Assembly (NCBI RefSeq): GCF_017792025.1
Contig: NZ_CP046956.1
Coordinates: forward strand, 1,178,001 to 1,242,000
Origin: Sediminibacillus dalangtanensis
GTDB taxonomy: Bacteria > Bacillota > Bacilli > Bacillales > Amphibacillaceae
Length of the DNA: 64,000 nt
Reading direction: 5' to 3'
Position numbers and translations under genes: made by a program. Below, one piece after another: positions 1 through 9,264 of this stretch (its first letter is position 1; each line of letters begins with the position of its first letter). The notes beneath the pieces were generated by a model. It made no database searches, was not told where the DNA came from, and was given only the letters and a program-made list of their open reading frames with translations.

Positions 1-1397
1 GGAAGAAAATGTAAGGACACTCTCACACCCGTTTTTGCTAATTGTTGTTGAATCCACTTGCCATCCAATTCGTTCCCAGCTCCTGTGTAACTATATAGGT
101 GAAATGTTTCCCCTTGATAGCTGCTTGCATGGAGTAGTTCATGTGCCAAAGCGGGATTCCGAAGTAACGAGACGTCGTTTTCGGTATCGCGAAAAAGTCT
201 GTCAGCTGGTAAGTAACGATTTCCCTGCAGCTGTTTAATCAATTTCTCTGGTTGTAACAAATGAAAAATAGCTTTGCGCAGTAATGGGTCAGTGGCCAGC
301 TTTCCTTTATTGCCATTCAAGGACAACAGCTTGCACCCTTGATCGACCGCGGTTGTTTGCTGGAAGTTTGCTGTCGATTTTGAAGCGTAAGGGTATTGAT
401 AAAAATTGACTCGTTCACTTTCCACCACATCAGTGGCTTGGTTGTCATACAACTCAGGGAAAAAATACATAATGACTTCATCCAGGAAGGGGCGGGTTCC
501 GAAAAAATGTTCAAAGGTCCGGAGCCTCAATTGTGTTTTAGTATTTTCAATTTCCTGAAACGGCCCTGTCCCGATTGGTGATCCAACAAGGTTCCCTACA
601 GGTACAATGCTACCACCCATGCTTGCGGCAAGATGCAAAAAATAAGGCATCGGTTTTTGAAAGGTAAACTGTATGGCGTAAGTATGAAGCGGCTCCGCTT
701 TTTCAAGGTTGTCCAACATCCAGTGATAGGCTGAGGATACCGACCGATGGCGAAGATAGCTGTAACATACATCCTCTGCGGTCATTTCTTTATCATCATG
801 AAAACGAACCCCTTTTCTTAACTGAAAAATCCATACGGTATCGTTGTGGTGATGGGACCAGGCATGCGCCAGCTCGGGCACATGTTCTGCAGCTTTTTCG
901 TCATAACGGACCAGCCGGTTGTATATGTGTCGCATGATATGGTTTTCCGAGCGGCGATGAACCAGTAGTGGATCCAGTTTCGGCAGCGGTCGGTAAGAAG
1001 GGAATTGAAGCCGGTCGATTGTATCGATTTGTTTCGTATGGCCCCCATCAGTAGTGAAAAACAACCAGTCGATAAACAGTTGCTGCGTATGTCTGCTGAT
1101 GGAAAACCGTTGTAAAAAACGAATTCCTTCTTCCATCGAAACGGTGCTACGTTCTTTTGCTTCAGCGAGAATCAGGTCTTCCAGATCAGCTATTAACTGA
1201 ATGGAGGAAGTGTTTCCCCTTCCTTTTCCTGGCTTCCATATAATCCAGCCGGCTTGTTGCATACGGTGGACGATCAATTTGGCATTTCGTTCTGTACAGG
1301 CTAAGTGTTTGCCAAGCTCTCCAATGGTGATAGCGTGAGTCTTTCCAAGGTCGGGCAGTATCCCGTATAAACGTTGATAGTGTTCCAACAACCTCAT
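1..1397 (-). CDS. SgrR-family transcriptional regulator (HTH plus solute-binding domain), cut by the left edge
   Basis: My own reverse-strand translation gives an open frame of 465 codons that runs off the left edge. It starts at ATG 1397-1395, behind AGAGGTGAC. Residues 1-110 resemble the SgrR N-terminal winged-helix domain (MRLLEHYQRLYGILPDLGKT, then a TERNAKLIVHRMQQAGW helix). The rest resembles an extracellular solute-binding family 5 domain (LRKGVRFHDDKEMTAEDVCY, then GSPIGTGPFQ). This architecture belongs to cytoplasmic regulators that sense a small ligand with a periplasmic-binding-like module. It is divergent from the MFS gene at 1498 with a 100-bp shared promoter region, the usual arrangement for a regulator and its exporter target. 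The ligand is unknown. Confidence 0.85.
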   Translation of the reverse strand, partial: MRLLEHYQRLYGILPDLGKTHAITIGELGKHLACTERNAKLIVHRMQQAGWIIWKPGKGRGNTSSIQLIADLEDLILAEAKERSTVSMEEGIRFLQRFSISRHTQQLFIDWLFFTTDGGHTKQIDTIDRLQFPSYRPLPKLDPLLVHRRSENHIMRHIYNRLVRYDEKAAEHVPELAHAWSHHHNDTVWIFQLRKGVRFHDDKEMTAEDVCYSYLRHRSVSSAYHWMLDNLEKAEPLHTYAIQFTFQKPMPYFLHLAASMGGSIVPVGNLVGSPIGTGPFQEIENTKTQLRLRTFEHFFGTRPFLDEVIMYFFPELYDNQATDVVESERVNFYQYPYASKSTANFQQTTAVDQGCKLLSLNGNKGKLATDPLLRKAIFHLLQPEKLIKQLQGNRYLPADRLFRDTENDVSLLRNPALAHELLHASSYQGETFHLYSYTGAGNELDGKWIQQQLAKTGVRVSLHFL

Positions 1398-1497
1398 TTT
1401 GTCACCTCTCTTGTAAAAGGGGAAATACAGTTGTCTCGATTATACACTTTTTTTCCTCTTTTTAGCATGTAGACTTTAAGAAGAGGGGGGAGATTTC

Positions 1498-2751
1498 ATG
1501 AAAAAGGGAACCAACAAACACAGAAGTGGTGAAACGAGTGATGTTGGAAAAAAACAAATCATCGGAATAGCATTCATCACAGCAGCATCTGTTCTGGGGG
1601 ATGCCATGTTGCTGATCGCGCTGCCGATATATTGGAAGGATGCTGGACTTGACTCGCTGTGGCAAGTAGGAGTGCTTCTGTCGGTCAATCGGTTTATCCG
1701 GCTTCCGGTCAACCCACTGATCGGTTTGTTTTATCAACATTTTCACCGACGTACCGGTATCATGATAGCGGTATGCTTGGCCGTATTAACGACGGCTTCA
1801 TATGGATGGATGGCGAATTTTTGGCTGCTTCTGCTCATGCGGGCAATATGGGGGATTTCCTGGTCACTTCTTCGGCTCGGCGGATATCTGTCTGTGATTG
1901 AGGCGTCGAATGACAGCAATCGGGGTCAGTATGTTGGATTATATAATGGATTATGGGGGCTCGGAGGATTGACCGGTATGCTTGCCGGTGGAATGTTGAT
2001 TGATCAAACCTCTTTTCTGTTTACTTCCAGCCTGTTTGCTTTTATCGGACTATTGGCAATTCCGGCAGTATATTGGTTCATACCGTCCAATCATCAAGAA
2101 AGTTCTTCTAAGCCTGGAGCGCAGTCAGCAGTAAGAAAATGGTGGTCGGTCCATACATGGTTAGTGCTTGGTACTGGTGGGGTAGTTGGCATCATGGTGT
2201 TTGGTTTGTTTGCGACAACGCTCAGTCAATTGATAGCTGGCAACATTTCAACTGACTGGTCTGTAGGCGGCTTTGCCGTTGGGGCGGCAACAATTGCTGG
2301 TGTCATACAGGCAGTACGCTGGGGCTGGGATCCATTTGTTGCTCCAATGATTGGAAAAGCACTAACGACGCACCGTGCTATGGTTCGGTCGTTGTTGGTC
2401 GTATTGTTTTCTGGCGGATTTGTTTTCCTACTGCTCGGAAACGCTGCTTCGCTGACCATTCTGTTACCAGCATTGTTGATATTCCAGCTGATTTCTACAG
2501 GGTTTGTCACCACATCCGACACAATGGCCGCTAGTACAGCGGCGAAGACAGATCGTATAAAAATGATGACCGCCTATACCATCATCGTCGATGTAGGGGC
2601 AGCATTGGGACCGCTCATTTCGTTCTTTTTGCTGGATATAACAAGTATTGCGCTGGTCTACACACTGGCCGGGATTATCTTTTTCGCAGTTGGCTTATGC
2701 TGGCTGATTGCTTATGCTACCAATAGCAGCGGTTTTAAACATGAAGGATGA
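1498..2751 (+). CDS. MFS transporter, probable efflux carrier
   Basis: 417-residue integral membrane protein with about 12 hydrophobic segments, the normal length for a major facilitator. A loop rich in basic and aromatic residues follows helix 2 (YQHFHRRTG). The hydrophilic stretch at residues 195-220 is the usual central loop. ATG 1498 lies behind AGAGGGGGGAG with good spacing. The divergent SgrR-type regulator suggests induction by its own substrate. MFS genes paired with SgrR-like regulators are usually annotated as drug or metabolite exporters, but no substrate can be read from the sequence. Confidence 0.85.
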   Translation: MKKGTNKHRSGETSDVGKKQIIGIAFITAASVLGDAMLLIALPIYWKDAGLDSLWQVGVLLSVNRFIRLPVNPLIGLFYQHFHRRTGIMIAVCLAVLTTASYGWMANFWLLLLMRAIWGISWSLLRLGGYLSVIEASNDSNRGQYVGLYNGLWGLGGLTGMLAGGMLIDQTSFLFTSSLFAFIGLLAIPAVYWFIPSNHQESSSKPGAQSAVRKWWSVHTWLVLGTGGVVGIMVFGLFATTLSQLIAGNISTDWSVGGFAVGAATIAGVIQAVRWGWDPFVAPMIGKALTTHRAMVRSLLVVLFSGGFVFLLLGNAASLTILLPALLIFQLISTGFVTTSDTMAASTAAKTDRIKMMTAYTIIVDVGAALGPLISFFLLDITSIALVYTLAGIIFFAVGLCWLIAYATNSSGFKHEG

Positions 2752-2838
2752 AACGATGGGTACGTAGAAGGAATTTATGAGTAGAATCTAGAATGAAGAG
2801 ATGGATTGGAATATGAAATCCAGAAAGGAACTAGAGCG

Positions 2839-3621
2839 ATGAACCAAGAGAATCAATCGAAAGCAGATGTCCAGGCCCAGTTTGGAAAAAATGCAGCCAA
2901 TTATGTAACTAGTACGATTCATGCCCAGGGAAAAGATTTGGAAAAATTGAAAGCAATTATCGATTGGACTGGTGAAGAGTGCGTATTGGATATTGCAACA
3001 GGAGGAGGACATGTAGCGAATACGCTGGCTCCTCTGGTGAAAAAGGTGACTGCCGTCGATTTGACCACAGAGATTCTAGCTGTTTCCCGGACGTTTCTAG
3101 AGAAAAACGGGCATACAAACGTAGAATTTATGGAAGCAGACGCTGAACAGCTGTCATTTCCAGATGAATCCTTTGATAGTGCTGTCTGCAGAATTGCTGC
3201 CCACCATTTTTCAAATGTAGCAGCATTTGTCCAGGAAGCCTACCGGGTGCTGAAAAGAAGCGGTACATTCATCCTCATCGACAATACAGCACCAGAAGCA
3301 GAAAAAATGGACTTTTTCTATAACCAGATTGAAAAACGCCGGGATTATAGTCATCAGCGTGCCTTGAAAAAATCGGAATGGGTCCAGATGATTGAGGAAC
3401 AAGGGTTTGAGCTGGAGGAACTGTATCGGTTTCCTAAACAGTTTTATTTTGAAAAATGGTGCAAAACGATGGACTTGCCCGATAATGAAAAACATGCCTT
3501 ATCAAAGGAGATGCTTCAGGCGCCGGAGGATATCAAGAGGAAGTTCTGCATCACGGAGGAAGAAGGGAAGGTGGCTAGCTTTCAAGCGGAGGCGAGCCTT
3601 ATAAAAGCTATAAAAAGATAA
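2839..3621 (+). CDS. Class I SAM-dependent methyltransferase (UbiE/YcgJ type)
   Basis: 260 residues. The SAM-binding motif I is VLDIATGGGHVANTLAP, followed by an acidic residue at the end of strand 2 (VTAVDLT) and the motif II/III region SFDSAVCRIAAHHFSN. This pattern matches the UbiE/COQ5-like methyltransferases such as B. subtilis YcgJ. The frame is open back to 2806, but ATG 2839 (MNQENQSKAD) has AGAAAGGA about 9 nt upstream and fits family N-termini better. The acceptor substrate is unknown. The gene stands alone between two transporters. Confidence 0.8.
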   Translation: MNQENQSKADVQAQFGKNAANYVTSTIHAQGKDLEKLKAIIDWTGEECVLDIATGGGHVANTLAPLVKKVTAVDLTTEILAVSRTFLEKNGHTNVEFMEADAEQLSFPDESFDSAVCRIAAHHFSNVAAFVQEAYRVLKRSGTFILIDNTAPEAEKMDFFYNQIEKRRDYSHQRALKKSEWVQMIEEQGFELEELYRFPKQFYFEKWCKTMDLPDNEKHALSKEMLQAPEDIKRKFCITEEEGKVASFQAEASLIKAIKR

Positions 3622-3723
3622 AATTTTATTATAATAATGAGTCATCATACTTAGTTCGTTTACTGGACAAACAAAGATACACTTGATAAAATATCCCTGA
3701 GAAAGCGATTACAGCTGAAAGGG

Positions 3724-5160
3724 GTGGAGACGGAGAGTGAAATCGATACTTTCCGGCAGCAAATGAAAAATCAAAAACAGCTTTATATTATTCTTGTAAC
3801 TCTGGTAGCAACACTTGGCGGATTGTTATTCGGTTATGATACTGCTGTCATTTCCGGTGCAGAGGGGGCATTGCAGGCTTATTTTGCCGATAATCTGAAT
3901 CTCAGTGCGCTTGTCCATGGGATAACGGTTTCGAGTGCCCTGATTGGATGTATCATCGGGGGGCTTCTGTCCGGTTACTTAGCTTCCAACCTTGGCCGGA
4001 AGTATTCACTCGTGCTGGCAGCCGTGTTATTCCTTGTTTCCGCACTAGGATCGGCATTTCCCGAGGTTCTATTTTTTACAAAAGGAGAACCGACGATGGC
4101 CTTGTTGGTGACCTTCAATCTCTATCGGATAATTGGAGGGATCGGTGTCGGACTTGCTTCTGCAGTGTCTCCGATGTATATCGGCGAAATTGCACCTCCC
4201 GAAACGAGAGGAAGCCTTGTTTCACTGAACCAGTTCGCCATCATATTCGGCATGCTGGTCGTCTATTTTGTGAATTGGGGTATTGCCAAGGGGCAATCCG
4301 TCGCTTGGGTAAATGAAACCGGTTGGCGCTATATGTTTTTATCAGAGGCAATACCAGCAGCACTGTTTCTCTTTTTGCTCTTTTTTGTACCGGAAACGCC
4401 GAGGTACCTTGTTTCCAAGCAGCAAAATGAAAAGGCAAAGGAAATACTCAGTAAGATTTACGATAAAACAATGGCAAAGGCAACGATGTTTGAAATTGAA
4501 AAGTCCTTTGATGAAAAAAAGGGAAAACTATTCGCTTTTGGCAAGAGGATAATTGTGATCGGTGTTTTGCTATCTGTTTTCCAGCAATTCGTCGGCATTA
4601 ACGTTGCGCTTTATTATGCGCCGCGCATCTTTGAGAGCATGGGAGCTGCCCGGGATGCATCCATGTTCCAGACAATCATTATGGGACTGGTCAATGTCGT
4701 CTTTACCCTCATTGCCATCTTCACAGTCGATAAATTCGGACGGAAACCATTGCTGATAATCGGCTCGATCGGGATGACTGTAGGAATGTTCGGTGTAGCC
4801 GGCATGGCATTTTCTAATGCGATCGGGATTGGCACCCTTATTTTCATTATCATTTATACGGCTTCCTTTATGATGTCTTGGGGTCCGATTGTCTGGGTAT
4901 TAATCGCAGAAATTTTTCCAAACAAAATCCGCGGACAGGCAGTTGCGATTGCCGTTGCGGCTCAGTGGGCAGCCAATTATTTTATTTCTTCTACTTATCC
5001 ATCGATGATGGAATTCAGCGGTGGATTGACCTATTCCTTCTATGGGATAATGAGTATTCTCTCTGCCTTGTTCGTATGGAAAATGGTACCCGAGACCAAA
5101 GGCCGTTCTCTGGAAGAACTGGAGTCGATTTTGGTAAGGAACAAGAGACATTCCGCTTAA
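3724..5160 (+). CDS. xylE: XylE-like sugar:proton symporter (MFS)
   Basis: 478 residues in the sugar porter family, very close in pattern to Escherichia coli XylE. Signatures in order are GGLLFGYDTAVISGA (proton-coupling Asp), RIIGGIGVGLASAVSPMYI, SLVSLNQFAIIFG, PETPRYLVSK, FQQFVGIN, MSWGPIVWVL, AVAAQW and PETKGRSLEELE. The sugar-contacting Gln, Trp and Asn residues known from XylE structures are kept, so uptake of xylose or a similar hexose/pentose by H+ symport is likely. The start is uncertain: GTG 3724 has AAAGGG directly against it, and ATG 3763 lacks a clear site. No sugar catabolic genes are adjacent. Confidence 0.85.
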   Translation: METESEIDTFRQQMKNQKQLYIILVTLVATLGGLLFGYDTAVISGAEGALQAYFADNLNLSALVHGITVSSALIGCIIGGLLSGYLASNLGRKYSLVLAAVLFLVSALGSAFPEVLFFTKGEPTMALLVTFNLYRIIGGIGVGLASAVSPMYIGEIAPPETRGSLVSLNQFAIIFGMLVVYFVNWGIAKGQSVAWVNETGWRYMFLSEAIPAALFLFLLFFVPETPRYLVSKQQNEKAKEILSKIYDKTMAKATMFEIEKSFDEKKGKLFAFGKRIIVIGVLLSVFQQFVGINVALYYAPRIFESMGAARDASMFQTIIMGLVNVVFTLIAIFTVDKFGRKPLLIIGSIGMTVGMFGVAGMAFSNAIGIGTLIFIIIYTASFMMSWGPIVWVLIAEIFPNKIRGQAVAIAVAAQWAANYFISSTYPSMMEFSGGLTYSFYGIMSILSALFVWKMVPETKGRSLEELESILVRNKRHSA

Positions 5161-5190
5161 TGTATCCGGTTTCTTAGTGAATAAAGGACG

Positions 5191-5229
5191 AAACAACCAT
5201 CCACCGAGATAAATGGTGGATGGTTGTTT
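5191..5229. terminator. Bidirectional terminator between the convergent sugar transporter and caa3_CtaG genes
   Basis: Perfect 15-bp stem (5191-5205 with 5215-5229) and a 9-nt loop. A and T runs lie on the two flanks, so it can serve both strands. Confidence 0.85.
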
Positions 5230-6019
5230 ATTGGTCTAATTGGGTTATAGGATGCCCAGCTTGCTGAGAATGTGGCCGGGCTGCCTTGAACCAGTGCAGG
5301 CAGACGAGAAAAATGAGGACTGCGTCAATAAAATCCCCTCCGTAATACATCAGCATACTGCCGGCTTCTGCCTCCGATGTGGAGACTTGGGCAGGCGGAT
5401 TGGCATAGAGATATTTTGCCAGTATGGCGTGTCCTGCCAGCGCTGCCAGCAGGATGCTGGCTCGATAGCGGTAACCCGCCCGGTGTGGTGTCGGGTCGAT
5501 ATAGACCATGGAAGCGGTGAACAGATATCCCGCGATGAAAACATGTAAATGGATAAATATGTGCAGCAGGAGACTCTGATGCATGGCTTCGTAAAATCCC
5601 GTCGTATATAATATCCAGAGTCCGCCGATATTTAAAACGGTGGCAAATGCCGGATCAGTAAACAAAGAAAAAGGGCGGCTTCTTAACAGCCACGAAACAC
5701 GCCTGGCATAATACACAGGCAATGCACGCAGTAATAGCGTTAGCGGAGCACCGAGAACCATTAGGAGCGGAGCAAGCATTCCTACTAGTAAATGGCCAAG
5801 CATATGAAAGAAAAAGCTATGTTGAGCAAGTACCGCCAATGGTCCAGCAACGGCAATTCCTGCCAACATACAGCCAGCGGACCAGCTGCATGTCCGCAAA
5901 ATCGACCAACGACGCTGGCGTCTGGCCGAATATATTACTCCGATCATATACATGAAACAAGCAAGAACGAAAGGAAGCAACAGAAGCAGCTGGGCGACTA
6001 TGGATAAAGAATCATGCAT
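5228..6019 (-). CDS. caa3_CtaG-family cytochrome oxidase assembly membrane protein
   Basis: 263 residues, polytopic. The diagnostic stretch is HMLGHLLVGMLAPLLMVLGA, followed by PLTLLLRALP, typical of the caa3_CtaG family (Pfam PF09678), which helps assemble the copper centres of caa3-type oxidases. Two starts are possible: ATG 6031 has AAGGAGG directly against it, so ATG 6019 (MHDSLSIVAQ) is preferred although its spacing is 12 nt. It directly follows the DUF2243 gene, whose stop codon is at 6024, so the two are probably co-transcribed. Family members away from ctaCDEF operons, as here, may serve other copper or membrane functions. Confidence 0.75.
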   Translation of the reverse strand: MHDSLSIVAQLLLLLPFVLACFMYMIGVIYSARRQRRWSILRTCSWSAGCMLAGIAVAGPLAVLAQHSFFFHMLGHLLVGMLAPLLMVLGAPLTLLLRALPVYYARRVSWLLRSRPFSLFTDPAFATVLNIGGLWILYTTGFYEAMHQSLLLHIFIHLHVFIAGYLFTASMVYIDPTPHRAGYRYRASILLAALAGHAILAKYLYANPPAQVSTSEAEAGSMLMYYGGDFIDAVLIFLVCLHWFKAARPHSQQAGHPITQLDQ

Positions 6020-6023
6020 TGGC

Positions 6024-6509
6024 TTATCCATCCTCCTTGATTCTTTTAGGTCGTGTACGAATGAGTAATAACAGGCCGGACAGCAACATGCAGAAAGCCG
6101 TGATATTCCAGGCAACATCATAGGGGAGAATGTCAACGTCATAGCGGATTTGATGCAATTTCCACAGCTTATGTTGTATCGTTCCGTCGTACAGCTGAAA
6201 GAGTCCGGCACCAGTCAGTACTCCGCCAAACCAACGTTTGACATACCAAGTATTCCGACGTCGTAAATCTGCCACAAGAAATAAGCTGCCAATGGTAGCG
6301 AACCAGCTGAAAGCATGAAAAAAGCCGTCAGAAACAAGGCCGATATTCGTTGTAGCCTTATCATAAAAATGATGCCAATGAAGCAGCTGATGGAAAACGG
6401 CCTCGTCAATAAAAGCAATCAAGCCCAAACCGAACAGGAAACCGGACCATAAGTTTCGGGAAGCATATCGAACTGCAATCGGATAATCCATTTTTTTTAC
6501 ATCATGCAT
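6024..6509 (-). CDS. DUF2243 family membrane protein
   Basis: 161 residues with four predicted membrane segments. The family pattern is clear: GFLFGLGLIAFIDEAVFHQL, then LLHWHHFYDK, GLVSDGFFHAFSW, and a late LYDGTIQHKLWKLHQIRYDV. DUF2243 genes commonly sit beside caa3_CtaG genes, as here. The many conserved His residues in or near the membrane suggest metal or haem handling; that is inference. ATG 6509 lies behind AAAGGAGG at good spacing, and the transcript probably continues into the downstream gene. Confidence 0.8.
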   Translation of the reverse strand: MHDVKKMDYPIAVRYASRNLWSGFLFGLGLIAFIDEAVFHQLLHWHHFYDKATTNIGLVSDGFFHAFSWFATIGSLFLVADLRRRNTWYVKRWFGGVLTGAGLFQLYDGTIQHKLWKLHQIRYDVDILPYDVAWNITAFCMLLSGLLLLIRTRPKRIKEDG

Positions 6510-6695
6510 AAAACTGGTCCTCCTTTGATAATCAAAAGTACGTTTTTTTATTTAGTTTGTCTTAAAATAGGGGAATGAAAACCTGTTGATCGAATTTTGA
6601 ATGTATTAATTACTACCCGAACAAAGAGATTGATGAAACCAGAGAAGAAAGGGGCAGACCTTATAGTGTATAAAAGAAGTACAACTCCTGTTCGT

Positions 6696-7187
6696 GAAGA
6701 AGAGCGATAATCCCGGAAAGAAGATCAACAACAGGAAAAAGAAGAGCGACTATCGGGAAAAGAGGATCAACTTCCGAGAAGAAGAGCGATAATGCCGGAA
6801 AGAAGATCAACAACAGGAAAAAGAAGAGCGACTCGCAGGAAAAGAGGATCAACTCCCGTGAAGAAGAGCGATAATGCCGGAAAGAAGATCAACAACAGGA
6901 AAAAGAAGAGCGACTATCGGGAAAAGAGGATCAACTTCCGAGAAGAAGAGCGATAATCCCAGAAAGAAGATCAACAACAGGAAAAAGAAGAGCGACCCGC
7001 AGGAAAAGAAGATCAACTTCCGAGAAGAAGAGCGATAATCCCGGAAAGAAGATCAACAACAGGAAAAAGAAGAGCGACTCGCAGGAAAAGAAGATCAACT
7101 TCCGAGAAGAAGAGCGATAATGCCGGAAAGAAGATCAACAAAAGGAAAAAGAAGAGCGACTCGCAGGAAAAGAGGATCAACTCCTGG
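6696..7187. repeat. Six tandem copies of an 82-bp unit (minisatellite-like array)
   Basis: The phrase GAAGAAGAGCGATAAT begins at 6696, 6778, 6860, 6942, 7024 and 7106, exactly 82 bp apart each time. Each unit consists of two diverged halves of about 41 bp, both containing AAGAAGAGCGA and ending in a GATCAAC segment. The upper strand is strongly purine-rich. 82 is not a multiple of three, so the array is not a coding repeat; it fills the gap between two minus-strand genes. Copies differ at a few positions (CTATCGGG or CTCGCAGG; TCCCGG or TGCCGG). Confidence 0.95.
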
Positions 7188-7222
7188 AAAAAGAAGAGCG
7201 ACTATCGGGATAGGATGATAAA

Positions 7223-8119
7223 CTATGTGATCCTCTCCAAATGCCTTTTGAACAGTTTCATCACTAGCAGATGGATTATTGCCTGACTATATTTATAGAC
7301 AAACCAGGGCAGGGATGGCTGGTATTCATGAATGGCTATCAGACAATGGTTGCTTGACGGAAGCTGGCAGAATTCCAGCCTGCCAGCAAGGTTGGCTGCT
7401 AGAAGACCTCCGGCTATGCGATAGATGGATCGGCCAGGAAAGCTGTTTTCTTCTGAATAGTGCAGAGTGAGCAGCGGACGACTGAGAAGAACAGTGCGCA
7501 CGCGGCAAAAATTTCCATGCCATTCTGTTTTAATCAGAGGGCTTCCTATACGGTTGAGCCATTTTGTATAATAAAATGCCGCCCATTTTGCGCCTTTTCC
7601 ACGGGGCAGTCTGACACGCTGAATAGACCGGACGGCCCCAGTAGAGGCCGGGAATATAGTTGGGATCTCGATAAGGCTCGATGGAAGGGGGATTGTTTTC
7701 ACAGGTACTCCCGAAGTCCCGAGCGCTTTTTCCACCTCTGCGGGGTTGCCGGAAGGTATCCACCCATTTGGCTTCATATAAATAATTTTTCCTATACGAG
7801 TCTCCCTTACAGCCCTGGCAAAGCTGTCAGCTGCCAGAACCGCCATGTCCGGCAGTAAAGCCTGGGATAAACGTACTGCAGGAAATTCAACAGGATATAA
7901 AAATACCGCCAAATCTGCCCCCTGCAATCCGCTTATGATAGAGTCTACGTTAAAAAGATCACATTGTTGTGTGGAAATATTTTTAGAGTTCTGTTCCATA
8001 TTTTGTGAGTTGCATAATCTTATAACTTTGTAGTTCCTGGCAAGCCTGGCTAGTACTTTATCGCCTGGTGTTCCGCTTGCCCCTATAACAGCAACTGTCA
8101 ATCGATTTCTTTGTTTCAT
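7223..8119 (-). CDS. NAD(P)-binding atypical SDR / NmrA-like protein
   Basis: 298 residues. The N-terminus carries a Rossmann nucleotide-binding motif AVIGASGTPGDKVLARLA. A sugar-epimerase-like core follows (LQGADLAVFLYPVEF, then IGKIIYMKPNGWIPSGNPAEVEKAL). The usual SDR YxxxK pair is not obvious, so this is an atypical, possibly non-catalytic or regulatory member. ATG 8119 follows GGAGGTAGACA. The downstream side abuts the 82-bp tandem array and no terminator is visible. The role is unknown. Confidence 0.65.
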   Translation of the reverse strand: MKQRNRLTVAVIGASGTPGDKVLARLARNYKVIRLCNSQNMEQNSKNISTQQCDLFNVDSIISGLQGADLAVFLYPVEFPAVRLSQALLPDMAVLAADSFARAVRETRIGKIIYMKPNGWIPSGNPAEVEKALGTSGVPVKTIPLPSSLIEIPTIFPASTGAVRSIQRVRLPRGKGAKWAAFYYTKWLNRIGSPLIKTEWHGNFCRVRTVLLSRPLLTLHYSEENSFPGRSIYRIAGGLLAANLAGRLEFCQLPSSNHCLIAIHEYQPSLPWFVYKYSQAIIHLLVMKLFKRHLERIT

Positions 8120-8223
8120 TGTCTACCTCCGGATCATTCAGCTTTGCATTCTTTCTTTTCATTGTAAATCAACCATGTTCATTTGTTAAAATGTAGAAAA
8201 GCTAAGGTGAGGAGAGGATAGGG

Positions 8224-8445
8224 GTGAAAGAGTTTAAAGTAACCTATTTTTTCGATCAGGAACACTATATCCGTCGGTTTATCTTTGCCGATTCGCAGGA
8301 AAAGGCCGAAGAGCTAATTCAAAGTGAGCGGAATGACTATGTCTCGTTTCGTGACAGCAGGGGAATTTACCACGAGCTCCATCCGCGTGACGTCCGGGTA
8401 ATTCAACTATCTGAGTATTTCCGAAAACAAAAAAAGCCAAAGTAG
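8224..8445 (+). CDS. Small hypothetical protein (73 aa)
   Basis: Short charged protein, MKEFKVTYFFDQEHYIRRF and so on, ending in a Lys-rich tail. It begins with GTG 8224 behind AGGAGAGG. It looks like a small alpha/beta fold with alternating aromatic and charged residues. No family was recognised. It is monocistronic, divergent from the SDR-like gene and followed by a hairpin at 8459-8499. Codon choice and a good ribosome binding site support a real gene. Confidence 0.6.
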   Translation: MKEFKVTYFFDQEHYIRRFIFADSQEKAEELIQSERNDYVSFRDSRGIYHELHPRDVRVIQLSEYFRKQKKPK

Positions 8446-8458
8446 GGCAAGAAACAGG

Positions 8459-8499
8459 AAAAGCATCCATCCGGCGTCTGTTGCAGGATGAATGCTTTT
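8459..8499. terminator. Hairpin terminator between convergent genes
   Basis: 14-bp stem with one mismatch (8459-8472 with 8486-8499), A-rich on the left and T-rich on the right. It lies between the 73-aa gene and the ABC permease gene and probably serves both. Confidence 0.7.
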
Positions 8500-8502
8500 G
8501 TA

Positions 8503-9246
8503 TCAACTTTTAGCTAGTCGTAAGTACCGCTGGTATCCGGTAATGGCAATCAGTACACCGATTGCGCCGCCGACAAGCAAGATGGCTATCGGCCGCCATA
8601 TATCCAAAACCCCGCCATCATGGAGAATGATCTCTTTATAGCCTTCCAATCCCCAATATTGCGGGATAAACTTGCAGATGGTCTGCATGATGTCCGGCAT
8701 GATTTCAATTGGCATCCATAGCCCGCCAAGTAACGCTCCTCCCAGTGCAATGATTTGCGTCAGCGCAATGCCCATGTTTTCCGTTTTCACTAGTACTGCC
8801 ATGGCCAATCCCCAGCTTGTTGCGAGAAAAGCCTGGAACAGGGACATGACGATGAGTGCAGTCGGATCACCGAGGGGCAGGTCATAAACAAGGACTCCGA
8901 ACAAGAACAAAACAGCGATTTGCAAGAGAACGATAATCATAAAAGGAATCCACTTGCCCATAAAGTAACTGCTGACAGAAAGCGGAGTACTGGCAATACG
9001 AGCGACCATTCCGCGCTCCCGGTCCTTAATGAAAGTAATTAAGATAGAGATCATGATAAAAAACGTGAATATGACGGTATATCCAGGAATGATTTGGGTG
9101 ACGGTTTCTGTATATTCAACCCCTTCTTGACCGGAGAAAACAGCAACAAAGACAATAATGAAAAGAATCGGTAAAATAAAAGTCCAAAACCAAATTCCTT
9201 TATCATGCATATTCTTTTTTAATTCCATTTGAGCTATAGCCCACAA
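8503..9246 (-). CDS. ABC-2 type transporter permease
   Basis: 247 residues with six hydrophobic segments in the ABC-2 (drug/lipid exporter) pattern. The first helix is WFWTFILPILFIIVFVAVF, a central KDRERGMVARIASTPLS loop follows, and GGALLGGLWMPIE is the usual re-entrant segment. The start is TTG 9246, decided by GAGGAGG placed 7 nt upstream. It follows the ATPase gene by about 20 bp and they form one exporter. The substrate is unknown. Confidence 0.8.
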   Translation of the reverse strand: MWAIAQMELKKNMHDKGIWFWTFILPILFIIVFVAVFSGQEGVEYTETVTQIIPGYTVIFTFFIMISILITFIKDRERGMVARIASTPLSVSSYFMGKWIPFMIIVLLQIAVLFLFGVLVYDLPLGDPTALIVMSLFQAFLATSWGLAMAVLVKTENMGIALTQIIALGGALLGGLWMPIEIMPDIMQTICKFIPQYWGLEGYKEIILHDGGVLDIWRPIAILLVGGAIGVLIAITGYQRYLRLAKS

Positions 9247-9264
9247 TGTGAATCCTCCTCTCGT

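Noticed and set aside
6661..6852. 63-aa minus-strand frame (Phe/Leu-rich) in the 82-bp array
   Set aside because: The repeat period is not a multiple of three, so the frame changes between units. The Phe/Leu run simply reflects the purine-rich upper strand.
6696..7187. CRISPR array
   Set aside because: Units are near-identical end to end without unique spacers, repeats are not 23-47 bp palindromic, and no cas genes are near.
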